Shown here piece by piece: positions 50,019 through 57,730 of a DNA stretch of 64,000 bases (position 1 is its first letter; each line of letters begins with the position of its first letter). The notes under the pieces are model-generated. The model was given only the letters and a program-made list of their open reading frames with translations, was not told the origin of the DNA and searched no databases. Source of the DNA: DATBLE01 sp963734065 (GTDB lineage Bacteria; Actinomycetota; Thermoleophilia; Gaiellales; Gaiellaceae); assembly GCA_963734065.1 (NCBI GenBank), contig CAVTFN010000003.1, forward strand, positions 1,612,001-1,676,000. Reading direction: 5' to 3'. The position numbers were made by a program, and so were the translations under genes.

Positions 50019-51209
50019 GTGCAAACGACAGGCATCCCGGCCGCCGAGCTCGCCGACCGCCGCGGGCGGCTGCTCGAGCACGCCCGCGCCGACGGGCTGA
50101 GCGGCGTCGTCCTCTTCGACCAGGCGTACATCCAGTACACGACCGGCTTCAGCTTCCTCTCGAACGAGCGCCCGATCGCCTTCGCGCAGAACGCAGCCGG
50201 GGACATGGCCGTCCTCGTCCCCGAGTTCGAGGTCGAGCGCACACGTGAGGAGTCGAGCTTCGAGCGGATCGAGTCGTACCCCGAGTACCCGGGCACCGAG
50301 CATCCGATGACGATCTGGGCGCGGGTGCTGGCCGATCTGGGGATCCGCGACCGGATCGGCGCCGACTCGGACGGCTACCCCGGGATCCTCGGCTACCAGG
50401 GCCCCCCGCTCTCCGAGGTGACCGGCGCGACCGTCACCCCGCTGTCGGACGTGATCGAGAGCGCGATGGCTCGGAAGAGCCCGGCCGAGGTCGAGCTGAT
50501 CCGGCAGAGCGCACACTGGTGCGAGCACGCGCACCGGCTGCTCCAGCAGTACTCGGTGCCGGGGACGACCGAGGCCGAGGCCAGCCTCCGCGCGGGCTAC
50601 GAGGCGACGCTGGCGATGCTGCAGGCGCTCGGCCCCGACTACGCCGGTCAGCTCGGCTCGCAGGACGGCGCCACCGCCGGCTATCGCGGCCAGATCGGCC
50701 GTCGCAGCGCCTGGGCGCACGCGGTCGCGCACAACATCGCCTTCGAGCCCGGAGACATGCTCGTCACCGAGACCGCGGCACCGGTCTGGGGCTACAACGC
50801 CGAGCTCGAGCGGGGCATGGTGATCGGCACGCCCACGGACGAGCAGCGCCGCCTCTTCGACCACGTCGTCGCCGCCCAGCAGGCCGCCTTCGACGCGATC
50901 CGTCCCGGCGCGACCTGCGCCGACGTCGACCAGGCCGTGCTCGACTACTTCGCAGAGCACGACATCCTCCCGCTCTGGCGCCAGCACACGGGCCACGCGA
51001 TCGGCCTGCGCAACCACGAGGCCCCGTTCCTCGACGTCGGCGACCGCACCCCGCTGCAGCCGGGCATGGTGTTCACGATCGAGCCGGGCGTCTACCAGGA
51101 GGGGCTCGGCGGCTTCCGGCACTCGGACACCGTCGTCGTCACCGACGAGGGGCTCGAGATCCTCACCGACTATCCGCGCGATCTCGAGAGCCTGACCATC
51201 CCGGTCTGA
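50019..51209 (+). CDS. M24 family metallopeptidase (Xaa-Pro dipeptidase-like)
   Basis: 396 residues: an N-terminal creatinase-like domain to about residue 155 and a C-terminal pita-bread domain. Signatures are VIESAMARKSPAEVELIRQS, FEPGDMLVTETAAPVWGYNAELERGM, HTGHAIGLRNHEAPFL and MVFTIEPGVYQEGLGGFRHSD. Some metal-ligand positions (the usual D-x10-D pair) read TETAAPVWGYNAE, so the first Asp appears replaced and the enzyme may differ from true prolidases. Leaderless GTG 50019. Confidence 0.87.
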   Translation: MQTTGIPAAELADRRGRLLEHARADGLSGVVLFDQAYIQYTTGFSFLSNERPIAFAQNAAGDMAVLVPEFEVERTREESSFERIESYPEYPGTEHPMTIWARVLADLGIRDRIGADSDGYPGILGYQGPPLSEVTGATVTPLSDVIESAMARKSPAEVELIRQSAHWCEHAHRLLQQYSVPGTTEAEASLRAGYEATLAMLQALGPDYAGQLGSQDGATAGYRGQIGRRSAWAHAVAHNIAFEPGDMLVTETAAPVWGYNAELERGMVIGTPTDEQRRLFDHVVAAQQAAFDAIRPGATCADVDQAVLDYFAEHDILPLWRQHTGHAIGLRNHEAPFLDVGDRTPLQPGMVFTIEPGVYQEGLGGFRHSDTVVVTDEGLEILTDYPRDLESLTIPV

Positions 51210-51286
51210 CCGCTGCCGGCGCGCGGAATGCGCCGCCGCCCGTATTCGTTCAAACAGGTAAAGCCAGAAAAAGGAGTTGATTCACC

Positions 51287-52201
51287 CTGAACGCAGAATT
51301 CACGCCGATCGTCGAGGAAGAGCCCGAGGAGGAGCGCCTCGACACGTCGTACGAGGCGGCAGCGAGCGGCGACTCGCTGACCCTGTTCATGAACCAGCTC
51401 GGGCGTTACCCGCTGCTCACGGCCGCGGACGAGGTCGAGCTGGCGAAGAAGATCGAGCGCGGCGACCACGCGGCGAAGGAGCGCATGATCAACTCGAACC
51501 TGCGCCTCGTCGTCCACGTCGCCCGCCGGTACATGGGCCAGGGCGTCCCCCTCGGCGACCTGATCCAGGAGGGCGTCATCGGGCTGAACCGTGCCGTCGA
51601 GAAGTTCGACTGGCGCAAGGGGTTCAAGTTCTCGACGTACGCCACCTGGTGGATCCGCCAGTCCTGCCAGCGCGCGGTCGCGAACCAGTCGAAGACGATC
51701 CGCATCCCCGTCCACGTCGACGAGCGCCGGCGCAAGCTCGCCCGCGCGCGCCAGCGCTTCGAGGCCGCGGAAGGCCGTGAGCCGACGGTCGAGGAGCTCG
51801 CCCGCGCCGCTGAGCTCGAGGTGCAGCACGCCAGGGAGGCGCTGGAGGCGGTCGAGGCGACCGTCTCGCTCAACCGGCCCGTCGGCGGCGACGGTGACGG
51901 CGAGCTCGGCGATCTGTTCGCCGACCCCGACGTCGTCGACGGTGTCGAGCAGGCGGAGCGCATCCTGCGCGACGCCGGCGTCCGTCGCGCCGTCGCCGCC
52001 CTGCCGGAGCGCGAGCGCCGCGTCGTCGAGCTGCGGTTCGGCTTCGACGGCGAGAGCCTCACGCTGGAGGCGATCGGGCGGGAGCTCGGCCTGACGCGCG
52101 AGCGCGTCCGCCAGCTGGAGAAGAGTGCCTTCGCGAAGCTCGCCGGTCATCTCGAGGGCGTGGTCGCCGCGACCGGCGACGACCTCGCCGACGCCGCTTA
52201 A
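51287..52201 (+). CDS. RNA polymerase sigma-70 factor (RpoD-like, group 1/2)
   Basis: Regions 1.2 (DSLTLFMNQLGRYPLLTAAD), 2 (RLVVHVARRYMGQGVPLGDL; ATWWIRQSCQRAVANQSKTI), 3 (RIPVHVDERRRKLARARQRF) and 4 (RERRVVELRFGFDG; GLTRERVRQLEKSAFAKL) are complete. The N-terminal region 1.1 is short and acidic (VEEEPEEERL). A standard start (ATG 51389) would cut region 1.2; a strong AAAGGAG at 51270-51275 sits 11 nt before CTG 51287, and a stop codon lies upstream, so the start is probably CTG. About 304 residues. The gene ends tail-to-tail with the MFS gene, the stops overlapping. Confidence 0.87.
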   Translation: MNAEFTPIVEEEPEEERLDTSYEAAASGDSLTLFMNQLGRYPLLTAADEVELAKKIERGDHAAKERMINSNLRLVVHVARRYMGQGVPLGDLIQEGVIGLNRAVEKFDWRKGFKFSTYATWWIRQSCQRAVANQSKTIRIPVHVDERRRKLARARQRFEAAEGREPTVEELARAAELEVQHAREALEAVEATVSLNRPVGGDGDGELGDLFADPDVVDGVEQAERILRDAGVRRAVAALPERERRVVELRFGFDGESLTLEAIGRELGLTRERVRQLEKSAFAKLAGHLEGVVAATGDDLADAA

Positions 52202-54159
52202 GCGACCGCAGGAGCCGGCGTCGGCGGCGCCTTCGAGAAGATCCGGCCGAAGCGCTGGATCAGGGCGAGCACGGCGGGATGCTCGTCCGGCTTCCAGCCC
52301 TCGAGGAGCCGCCGGATCTCGGCGCAGCGAATCTCGGCGATCCGCGCCGCCGCCGCCTGCCCGGCCGGGGTGAGCTCCGGCCGGTCGGGCTCTGCCAGCG
52401 AGCCGCGACGGAGACCGTCGAGCTGGGGGCCGAGGTCGTCGGCGAGTTGCGCAGCATCCGCCTCGGGCGCGGCGAGGCGGAGCAGGAGCCAGGTCTCGCG
52501 GGCGTCGAGGTCGAGCCCCGCCTCCGCCGCGAGGCGCTCGTACACGAGGTGGCGGTTCTCCTTGCGGGCCAGTGAGCTGAGCCGCGCCTCCAGCTCGGCC
52601 ATGGACGTCGGGTCGCGCGGCGCGGCGAAGCTGTCGCCGAGCCCCTGGTCGGCCACGGTCCGCCGGAGGGGGCGCTCCTCGAGCAGCCACGTGACCAGGA
52701 AGCCGAGCGCCGCGATCACGCCCGCGATCAGGAAGACCGGCTTCAGGGACGACGCGTAGGCGGCGACGTACGGGTCGCGGATCGCCGGCGGCAGCCGGTC
52801 GATCTGCTGGGGGCCGAGGTGGGCGGGAAGCGTGCCCGCCGCCCCCGGAGGAAGCTTCGCGGCCAGGTGCGACGAGAGCTGGTTCGCGAAGATCGCCCCG
52901 AAGATGGGGACGCCGATCGCCCCACCCATCGACCGGAACAGCGTCGCGGTGGCCGTCGCCACCCCGAGGTCGTCGTAGTCGACGGCGTTCTGGACGGCGA
53001 GCACGAGCACCTGCATGACGAAGCCGAGCCCGAGGCCGACGACGAGCATGTAAACGTCGGCGACGACGAGGCTCGTGTCGACCGCGAGCCGCGAGAGCAG
53101 CAGCATCCCGACCACCATCAGCGCCGTGCCGACGATCGGGAACACCTTGTACCGGCCGTAGCGCGTGATCAGCTGGCCGCTGCCGATCGAGCTGATCAGG
53201 ACGCCGGCCATCAACGGCAGCATCTGGAGGCCGGACTCCGTCGGGCCCGACCCCTTCACCACCTGGAGGTACAGCGGCAGGTAGGTCACCGAGCCGAACA
53301 GCGCCATGCCGACGATGAACCCGACGGCGCTGGCGACTGCGAACACGCGGTTGCGGAAGAGCCCGAGGGGGACGAGCGGCTCCGCCGCGAAGTGCTCGAC
53401 GAGCACGAAGCCGACCGAGAGCACGACCGAGAGCACGAGCAGGATCAGCATCTCCGTCGACCACCAGGGGAAGGTCGTCCCACCCAGGCTCGTGTACAGG
53501 ACGAGCGCGGTCAGGCCGCCGGCGAGCAGGGCCATGCCGGCGTAGTCGATCGCGCGGCGAACGCGCTGGGAGGGGACGTGCAGCACCACCTGGAGCACGA
53601 CGAAGGCGGCGATCCCGATGGGCAGGTTGACGTAGAAGATCCAGCGCCAGGAGAGGTGGTCGACGAAGAGCCCGCCCAGCAGCGGCCCGACGACCGTGGA
53701 GACGCCGAACACTGCGCCCATCAGCCCGGCGTAGCGTCCGCGCTCGCGCGGGGAGACGACGTCGCCGATCACGGCCTGCGTGCTCACGAGCAGCGCGCCG
53801 CCGCCGAGCCCCTGGATCGCCCGGAACGCGATCAGCTCGGGCATGTTCCGGCTGAGCCCGCACAGCACGGATCCGACCAGGAACACCACCAGCGCGGCCT
53901 GGAGCACGAGCTTCCGTCCGTAGACGTCGCCGAGCTTCCCGGCGACCGGCGTCGTGATGGTCGAGGCCAGCAGGTACGCGGTCACCACCCACGACAGCTG
54001 CTCGATCCCGCCCAGGCTGCCGACGATCGTCGGCAGCGCGGTCGAGACGATCGTCGAGTCGAGCGACGCGAGCAGCATGACCAGCATCAGCGCCGCGAAG
54101 ACGGGGCCCACCCGGACGGCGGGTGCTTCCTCGCGCTGCGCGACGGCGGTGGCTGCCAC
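52198..54159 (-). CDS. DHA2-type MFS exporter with C-terminal winged-helix (MarR-like) domain
   Basis: About 653 residues. Residues ~20-500 are a 14-segment EmrB/QacA transporter: SLDSTIVSTALPTIVGSLGG, the loop motif GKLGDVYGRKLVLQ, and LMGAVFGVSTVVGPLLGGLF as motif C. After an unusual linker the last ~130 residues (MAELEARLSSLARKENRHLV; ELTPAGQAAAARIAEIRCAE) look like a MarR-type winged helix including its C-terminal dimer helix. This would couple export to ligand sensing or regulation. GTG 54159 starts it, 14 bp after a binding-protein gene. Confidence 0.87.
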   Translation of the reverse strand: MAATAVAQREEAPAVRVGPVFAALMLVMLLASLDSTIVSTALPTIVGSLGGIEQLSWVVTAYLLASTITTPVAGKLGDVYGRKLVLQAALVVFLVGSVLCGLSRNMPELIAFRAIQGLGGGALLVSTQAVIGDVVSPRERGRYAGLMGAVFGVSTVVGPLLGGLFVDHLSWRWIFYVNLPIGIAAFVVLQVVLHVPSQRVRRAIDYAGMALLAGGLTALVLYTSLGGTTFPWWSTEMLILLVLSVVLSVGFVLVEHFAAEPLVPLGLFRNRVFAVASAVGFIVGMALFGSVTYLPLYLQVVKGSGPTESGLQMLPLMAGVLISSIGSGQLITRYGRYKVFPIVGTALMVVGMLLLSRLAVDTSLVVADVYMLVVGLGLGFVMQVLVLAVQNAVDYDDLGVATATATLFRSMGGAIGVPIFGAIFANQLSSHLAAKLPPGAAGTLPAHLGPQQIDRLPPAIRDPYVAAYASSLKPVFLIAGVIAALGFLVTWLLEERPLRRTVADQGLGDSFAAPRDPTSMAELEARLSSLARKENRHLVYERLAAEAGLDLDARETWLLLRLAAPEADAAQLADDLGPQLDGLRRGSLAEPDRPELTPAGQAAAARIAEIRCAEIRRLLEGWKPDEHPAVLALIQRFGRIFSKAPPTPAPAVA

Positions 54160-54173
54160 CGGCTCGGAGGGTA

Positions 54174-55082
54174 CTAGCGGGCGAGCGGGGGCGTGAAGAC
54201 GCGCCAGCGGCCGGTGGACCAGCGCTGCAGCGCCACCTGGTGGACGCCGCCGCGGACGACGGTGCCGGGCACCAGGAACGGGTTGTCCGCCTCGACCGAC
54301 CGCCGCAGCACGGTCAGGACGGTCGCCCGGCTCGGGGCCGAGCCCGCTCTGCGGAAGGCGTCGACGAGCGAGTAGGCGGCCGCGAGGCCGAGCGCTTGCC
54401 CGACGTTCGCCGGCCGCAACCGCCGCGGGCTCGGGTCGTGTGCCCAGGCCGGGTCGCCCGGCATCCGGACGAAGACGGTCGAGACTCCGCCGGGGAAGGG
54501 CTCCGCCGCGGCGGCGTTCGCGTAGACGAACCAGTCGCGCTGGGGCAGTGCCAGAGGCCGCGAGGAGAGGACGACGAGCGTGTCCGCGCCGGAGGCGCGC
54601 ACGACCGCGGGGTCCGTGGAGGCGACTGCGACGCGGGCAAGCCGGCGGAACCATCCGAGCAGCTCGCGCCCGTCTGCGTCGTCCGAGTAGAGCACGGCGA
54701 TCGCCGCTCCGGGCCGCGTCTTTGCGATCTGGCGCGCGAGCACCGACGCCTCCAGCCGGTAGCCGGGGACGTAGCCGACCGCCCAGGCCCGGCCGCGCGC
54801 CGCGGCCGAGCCGCTCAGGACGAGCTGGGGCACGGCCTCCGGCGCTCCCGCCTCGGTGAGCACGGCCAGCGGCTGCTCGCCGGGGGCGGTCGCCCGGAAC
54901 ACGATCCGGCGTCCACCCACGCCACCGCGCGAGTCGATCCATGCGAAGTAGCGGCCGGCGCCGTTCCGAACCGCAGCCGGGAGCCCGTTGTCCGCGACCA
55001 GCAGGGGAGGCTGGGCGGCCGCGGTAGAGCCGGCCGGGAGGGCGAGCGCCGCCAGCACGAGCGCAATTGCGACGGGCCGCAT
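54174..55082 (-). CDS. Periplasmic binding protein-like (LivK/Peripla_BP) protein
   Basis: 302 residues with a signal peptide (AIALVLAALALPAGSTAAA). The rest follows a shortened type I periplasmic binding fold: YFAWIDSRGGVGGRRIVFRA, VLTEAGAPEAVPQLVLSGSA, RPGAAIAVLYSDDADGRELL and ASGADTLVVLSSRP. It is shorter than LivK (about 370), missing part of the first lobe. TAGGCT lies 9 nt before ATG 55082. It is not beside a transporter gene, so it may work with a distant one or be a receptor. Confidence 0.75.
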   Translation of the reverse strand: MRPVAIALVLAALALPAGSTAAAQPPLLVADNGLPAAVRNGAGRYFAWIDSRGGVGGRRIVFRATAPGEQPLAVLTEAGAPEAVPQLVLSGSAAARGRAWAVGYVPGYRLEASVLARQIAKTRPGAAIAVLYSDDADGRELLGWFRRLARVAVASTDPAVVRASGADTLVVLSSRPLALPQRDWFVYANAAAAEPFPGGVSTVFVRMPGDPAWAHDPSPRRLRPANVGQALGLAAAYSLVDAFRRAGSAPSRATVLTVLRRSVEADNPFLVPGTVVRGGVHQVALQRWSTGRWRVFTPPLAR

Positions 55083-55091
55083 CGGCCGGGA

Positions 55092-55097
55092 AGCCTA
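55092..55097 (-). promoter_or_regulatory. -10 box for periplasmic binding protein gene
   Basis: TAGGCT on the minus strand, 9 nt before ATG 55082, without Shine-Dalgarno. Confidence 0.4.
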
Positions 55098-55126
55098 GCC
55101 GGGCGGCCGTCGTTGAAGATGGCATC

Positions 55127-55927
55127 GTGTCCGTCGCCGAGCTGCGCACCCGTTTCCGGGAGCTCCACGCCGGAGACCAGCTCTTCCTGATGCCGAACCC
55201 GTGGGACGTCGGCTCGGCCCGGATCCTGGAGGCGCTCGGCTTCCCCGCCCTCGCGACGACGAGCGCGGGATTCGCATGGTCGCTCGGCAAGCTCGACCAG
55301 CTGGTCACGCGCGGCGAGCTCGTCGCCCACGTCGAGGCGGTTGCCGCCGCGGTGAACGTCCCGCTCAACGTCGACAGCGAGCGTCTCTATCCCGACGAGC
55401 CGGGCGGCGTCGCAGAGACAGTCCGGTTGCTTGCCGAGGCAGGCGCGTCCGGGTGCTCGATCGAGGACTACGACCCGGCGACGGGCGGGATCGACGACAT
55501 CGAGCTCGCGTCCGCGCGAATCGCGGAGGCTGCGGGCGCGGCCCACGAGGCCGGCATGGTGCTGACCGGCCGCTGCGAGCACCACATTCGCGGGGTGGAC
55601 GACCTCGACGGGACGATCGAGCGCCTGGTCGCGTACCGCGACGCCGGCGCGGACTGCCTCTATGCCCCCGGGCTGACCGAGCTCGACGACATCCGCCGGG
55701 TCGTCGACGAGGTCGGCGCGCCGGTGAACGTTCTGGCGCTGGTTCCCGCCCCGCCGACCGGCGAGCTCGAGGCGGTCGGGGTGCGGCGGATCTCGACGGG
55801 CAGCCTGCTCGCCGGCGCTGCCTATGGTGCGCTGGTCACGGGCGCACGCGAGCTGCTCGACGAGGGCACGTCGGCGTATGCGGCCGGCCATGTGCCGCGC
55901 GACCTGCTCGGCCGGGCCTTCGAGTAG
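55127..55927 (+). CDS. Isocitrate lyase/PEP mutase superfamily protein
   Basis: 266 residues of a TIM-barrel family that makes or breaks C-C or P-C bonds beside a carboxylate. FLMPNPWDVGSARILEALGF is the N-terminal core, LNVDSERLYPDEPGGVAETV has the metal Asp, GASGCSIEDYDPATGGIDD the SIED segment, LTGRCEHHIRGVDDLDGTIE and DAGADCLYAPGLTELDDIRR follow. The catalytic KKCGH loop of isocitrate lyase is not seen. Start GTG 55127. The reaction is not known. Confidence 0.88.
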   Translation: MSVAELRTRFRELHAGDQLFLMPNPWDVGSARILEALGFPALATTSAGFAWSLGKLDQLVTRGELVAHVEAVAAAVNVPLNVDSERLYPDEPGGVAETVRLLAEAGASGCSIEDYDPATGGIDDIELASARIAEAAGAAHEAGMVLTGRCEHHIRGVDDLDGTIERLVAYRDAGADCLYAPGLTELDDIRRVVDEVGAPVNVLALVPAPPTGELEAVGVRRISTGSLLAGAAYGALVTGARELLDEGTSAYAAGHVPRDLLGRAFE

Positions 55928-56638
55928 CTAGGCCGCTTCTTCCGAGCCGAGGTAGGCCTCGATCACGGCGGGGTCGCGCTGAACCGCCTCGGGCGTCCCC
56001 GCGGCGATCTTGCGGCCGAAGTCGAGCACGTGCACCTGGTCGGACACGCCCATGACCAGGTTCATGTGGTGCTCGACGAGCAGGATGGTCAGGTCGAAGT
56101 CCTCGCGCATGCGCCGGATGAACGCAGCGAGCTGCTCGACCTCCTCGTGCGACAGGCCGCCGGCCGGCTCGTCGAGCAGCAGGAGGCGCGGCCCGGAGGC
56201 GAGCGCGCGGGCGGTCTCGACCCGCTTCAGCACCGCGTAGGGGAGCGTGCCCGCGGCGCGCTCGGCGACGTCGCCGATACCGACGTAGTCGATGATCTCG
56301 TCGACCGAGCGTCTGCCGGCGCGGGCGTGCGTTCCGACGACGACGTTCTCGCGCACGGTCATCGACTTGAACAGCTCGAGGTTCTGGAAGGTGCGTGCGA
56401 TGCCGCGGGCGACGACGCGGTGCGGCGGTGTCGACAGCAGCGTCTCGCCCTCGAAGGTCAGCTCGCCGCTGTCCGGGCGGTAGAGACGAGTGATCACGTT
56501 GAACGCCGTCGTCTTGCCGGCACCGTTCGGCCCGATCAGCCCGACGATCTCGCCCGCGTCCACGTCGAACGACACGGCGTCGAGGGCGACGATGCCGCCG
56601 AACCGCCGGGTGACGTTCTTCACCTCGAGCAGCGCCAT
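55928..56638 (-). CDS. LivG-type ABC transporter ATP-binding protein
   Basis: 236 residues. Walker A LIGPNGAGKTTAFNVIT, the family insertion ARGIARTFQNLELFKSMTVR, signature-like GTLPYAVLKRVETARALASGP (the usual LSxGxQ reads PYAVLKR here), Walker B LLLLDEPAGGLS, and HHMNLVMGVSDQVHVLDFG are in order. It belongs to the branched-chain amino-acid (HAAT) importer ATPases; permease and binding-protein genes are not adjacent. TAAGGT lies 6 nt before ATG 56638. The changed signature motif is worth noting. Confidence 0.88.
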   Translation of the reverse strand: MALLEVKNVTRRFGGIVALDAVSFDVDAGEIVGLIGPNGAGKTTAFNVITRLYRPDSGELTFEGETLLSTPPHRVVARGIARTFQNLELFKSMTVRENVVVGTHARAGRRSVDEIIDYVGIGDVAERAAGTLPYAVLKRVETARALASGPRLLLLDEPAGGLSHEEVEQLAAFIRRMREDFDLTILLVEHHMNLVMGVSDQVHVLDFGRKIAAGTPEAVQRDPAVIEAYLGSEEAA

Positions 56639-56643
56639 CGGCG

Positions 56644-56650
56644 TACCTTA
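56644..56650. promoter_or_regulatory. Overlapping divergent -10 boxes for livG-type and FAD oxidoreductase genes
   Basis: The two start codons are only 18 bp apart. TACCTT on the plus strand (56644-56649) lies 7 nt before ATG 56657, and TAAGGT on the minus strand (56645-56650) lies 6 nt before ATG 56638. The same bases serve both, so both transcripts must be leaderless and the two promoters probably exclude each other. Confidence 0.5.
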
Positions 56651-56656
56651 CGGCGC

Positions 56657-57730
56657 ATGGAGACGCACGAGGTCGTGGTCGTCGGCGGCGGGGCGATGGG
56701 AGCGAGCGTCGCCTGGCACCTCCGGGAGCTCGGCGTCGCCGACGTCGTGCTGGTCGAGCGCGACTCGCTCGCGGCCGGGTCGACCTCACGCTCGGCCGGC
56801 GGGATCCGCGCGCAGTTCTCGGACGAGCTGAACATCCGGATCGCCCTCCGCTCGATGGCCGAGTTCGAGCGGATGGACGGGATCGACTTCCGCCGCCATG
56901 GCTACCTCTTCCTGCTCGACCGCGACGAGGATGTCGCGACCTTCCGCGAGGCGCTCGCGCTCCAGCAGCGGCTCGGCGTTCCCTCGCGGGAGCTGTCGGT
57001 CGAGGAGACGCTCGAGCTGGTTCCGCAGCTCGAGCCGGACGGCCTCGAGGCCGCGACCTTCTGCGAGCTGGACGGCTACGCCTCGCCGGAGTCGGTCGTC
57101 CAGTGGTACGCGGCCGGGATCGACGTGCGGCAGGGTTGCGAGGTCACCGGCGTGAGCGTCGAGGGCGGCCGCGTCGCAGGCGTCGAGACGTCGAAGGGGC
57201 CGATCCGCTGCGAGACGCTCGTCTGCTGCGCGGGCGCGTGGTCGCGCGAGCTCGCGGCGACGGCCGGAGTCGACCTGCCGGTCGAGGGGGAGAAACGCTG
57301 GATCTGGTTCTCGCCCGAGGACGGCGGCCTCCCCGAGCGGCTGCCGCTGACGATCGACTTCTCGACTTCGTTCTACTTCCACCGCGAAGGCCCGGGGATC
57401 GTCTTCGGCGGCAAGGAGCAGACGCTCGAGGAGGTCGCCGAGCACGGGCTGCGCCGGTTGCCGCTGCTGGAGGAGCTGCCCGTCCAGACCTCGTGGTGGG
57501 GTTACTACGAGCTGAGCCCCGACCACAACGCGCTGGTCGGGCGTGCGACCGAGCCGGAAGGCTTCTTCTACGCGACGGGCTTCTCCGGCCACGGCTTCCA
57601 GCAGGCGCCGGCGGTCGGCGAGCACATCGCAGAGCTGATCGCCGAACGCGAGCCGACGCTCGACCTGTCGGCATTCGACGCCGCCCGGTTCGAGCGTGGC
57701 GCGGCCCGGCCCGAGACGTTCGTCGTCTAG
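56657..57730 (+). CDS. FAD-dependent oxidoreductase (DAO / sarcosine oxidase-like)
   Basis: 357 residues. VVVVGGGAMGASVAWHLREL is the FAD dinucleotide fold, LVERDSLAAGSTSRSAGGIR the following strand with the family Ser/Gly motif, CETLVCCAGAWSREL the second strand, and YATGFSGHGFQQAPAVGEHI the C-terminal FAD-binding signature of the DAO superfamily (sarcosine, dimethylglycine and D-amino acid oxidases). It is a stand-alone oxidase without folate domain. Leaderless ATG 56657. It is convergent with the YyaL gene, overlapping by 4 bp. The amine substrate is unknown. Confidence 0.88.
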   Translation: METHEVVVVGGGAMGASVAWHLRELGVADVVLVERDSLAAGSTSRSAGGIRAQFSDELNIRIALRSMAEFERMDGIDFRRHGYLFLLDRDEDVATFREALALQQRLGVPSRELSVEETLELVPQLEPDGLEAATFCELDGYASPESVVQWYAAGIDVRQGCEVTGVSVEGGRVAGVETSKGPIRCETLVCCAGAWSRELAATAGVDLPVEGEKRWIWFSPEDGGLPERLPLTIDFSTSFYFHREGPGIVFGGKEQTLEEVAEHGLRRLPLLEELPVQTSWWGYYELSPDHNALVGRATEPEGFFYATGFSGHGFQQAPAVGEHIAELIAEREPTLDLSAFDAARFERGAARPETFVV

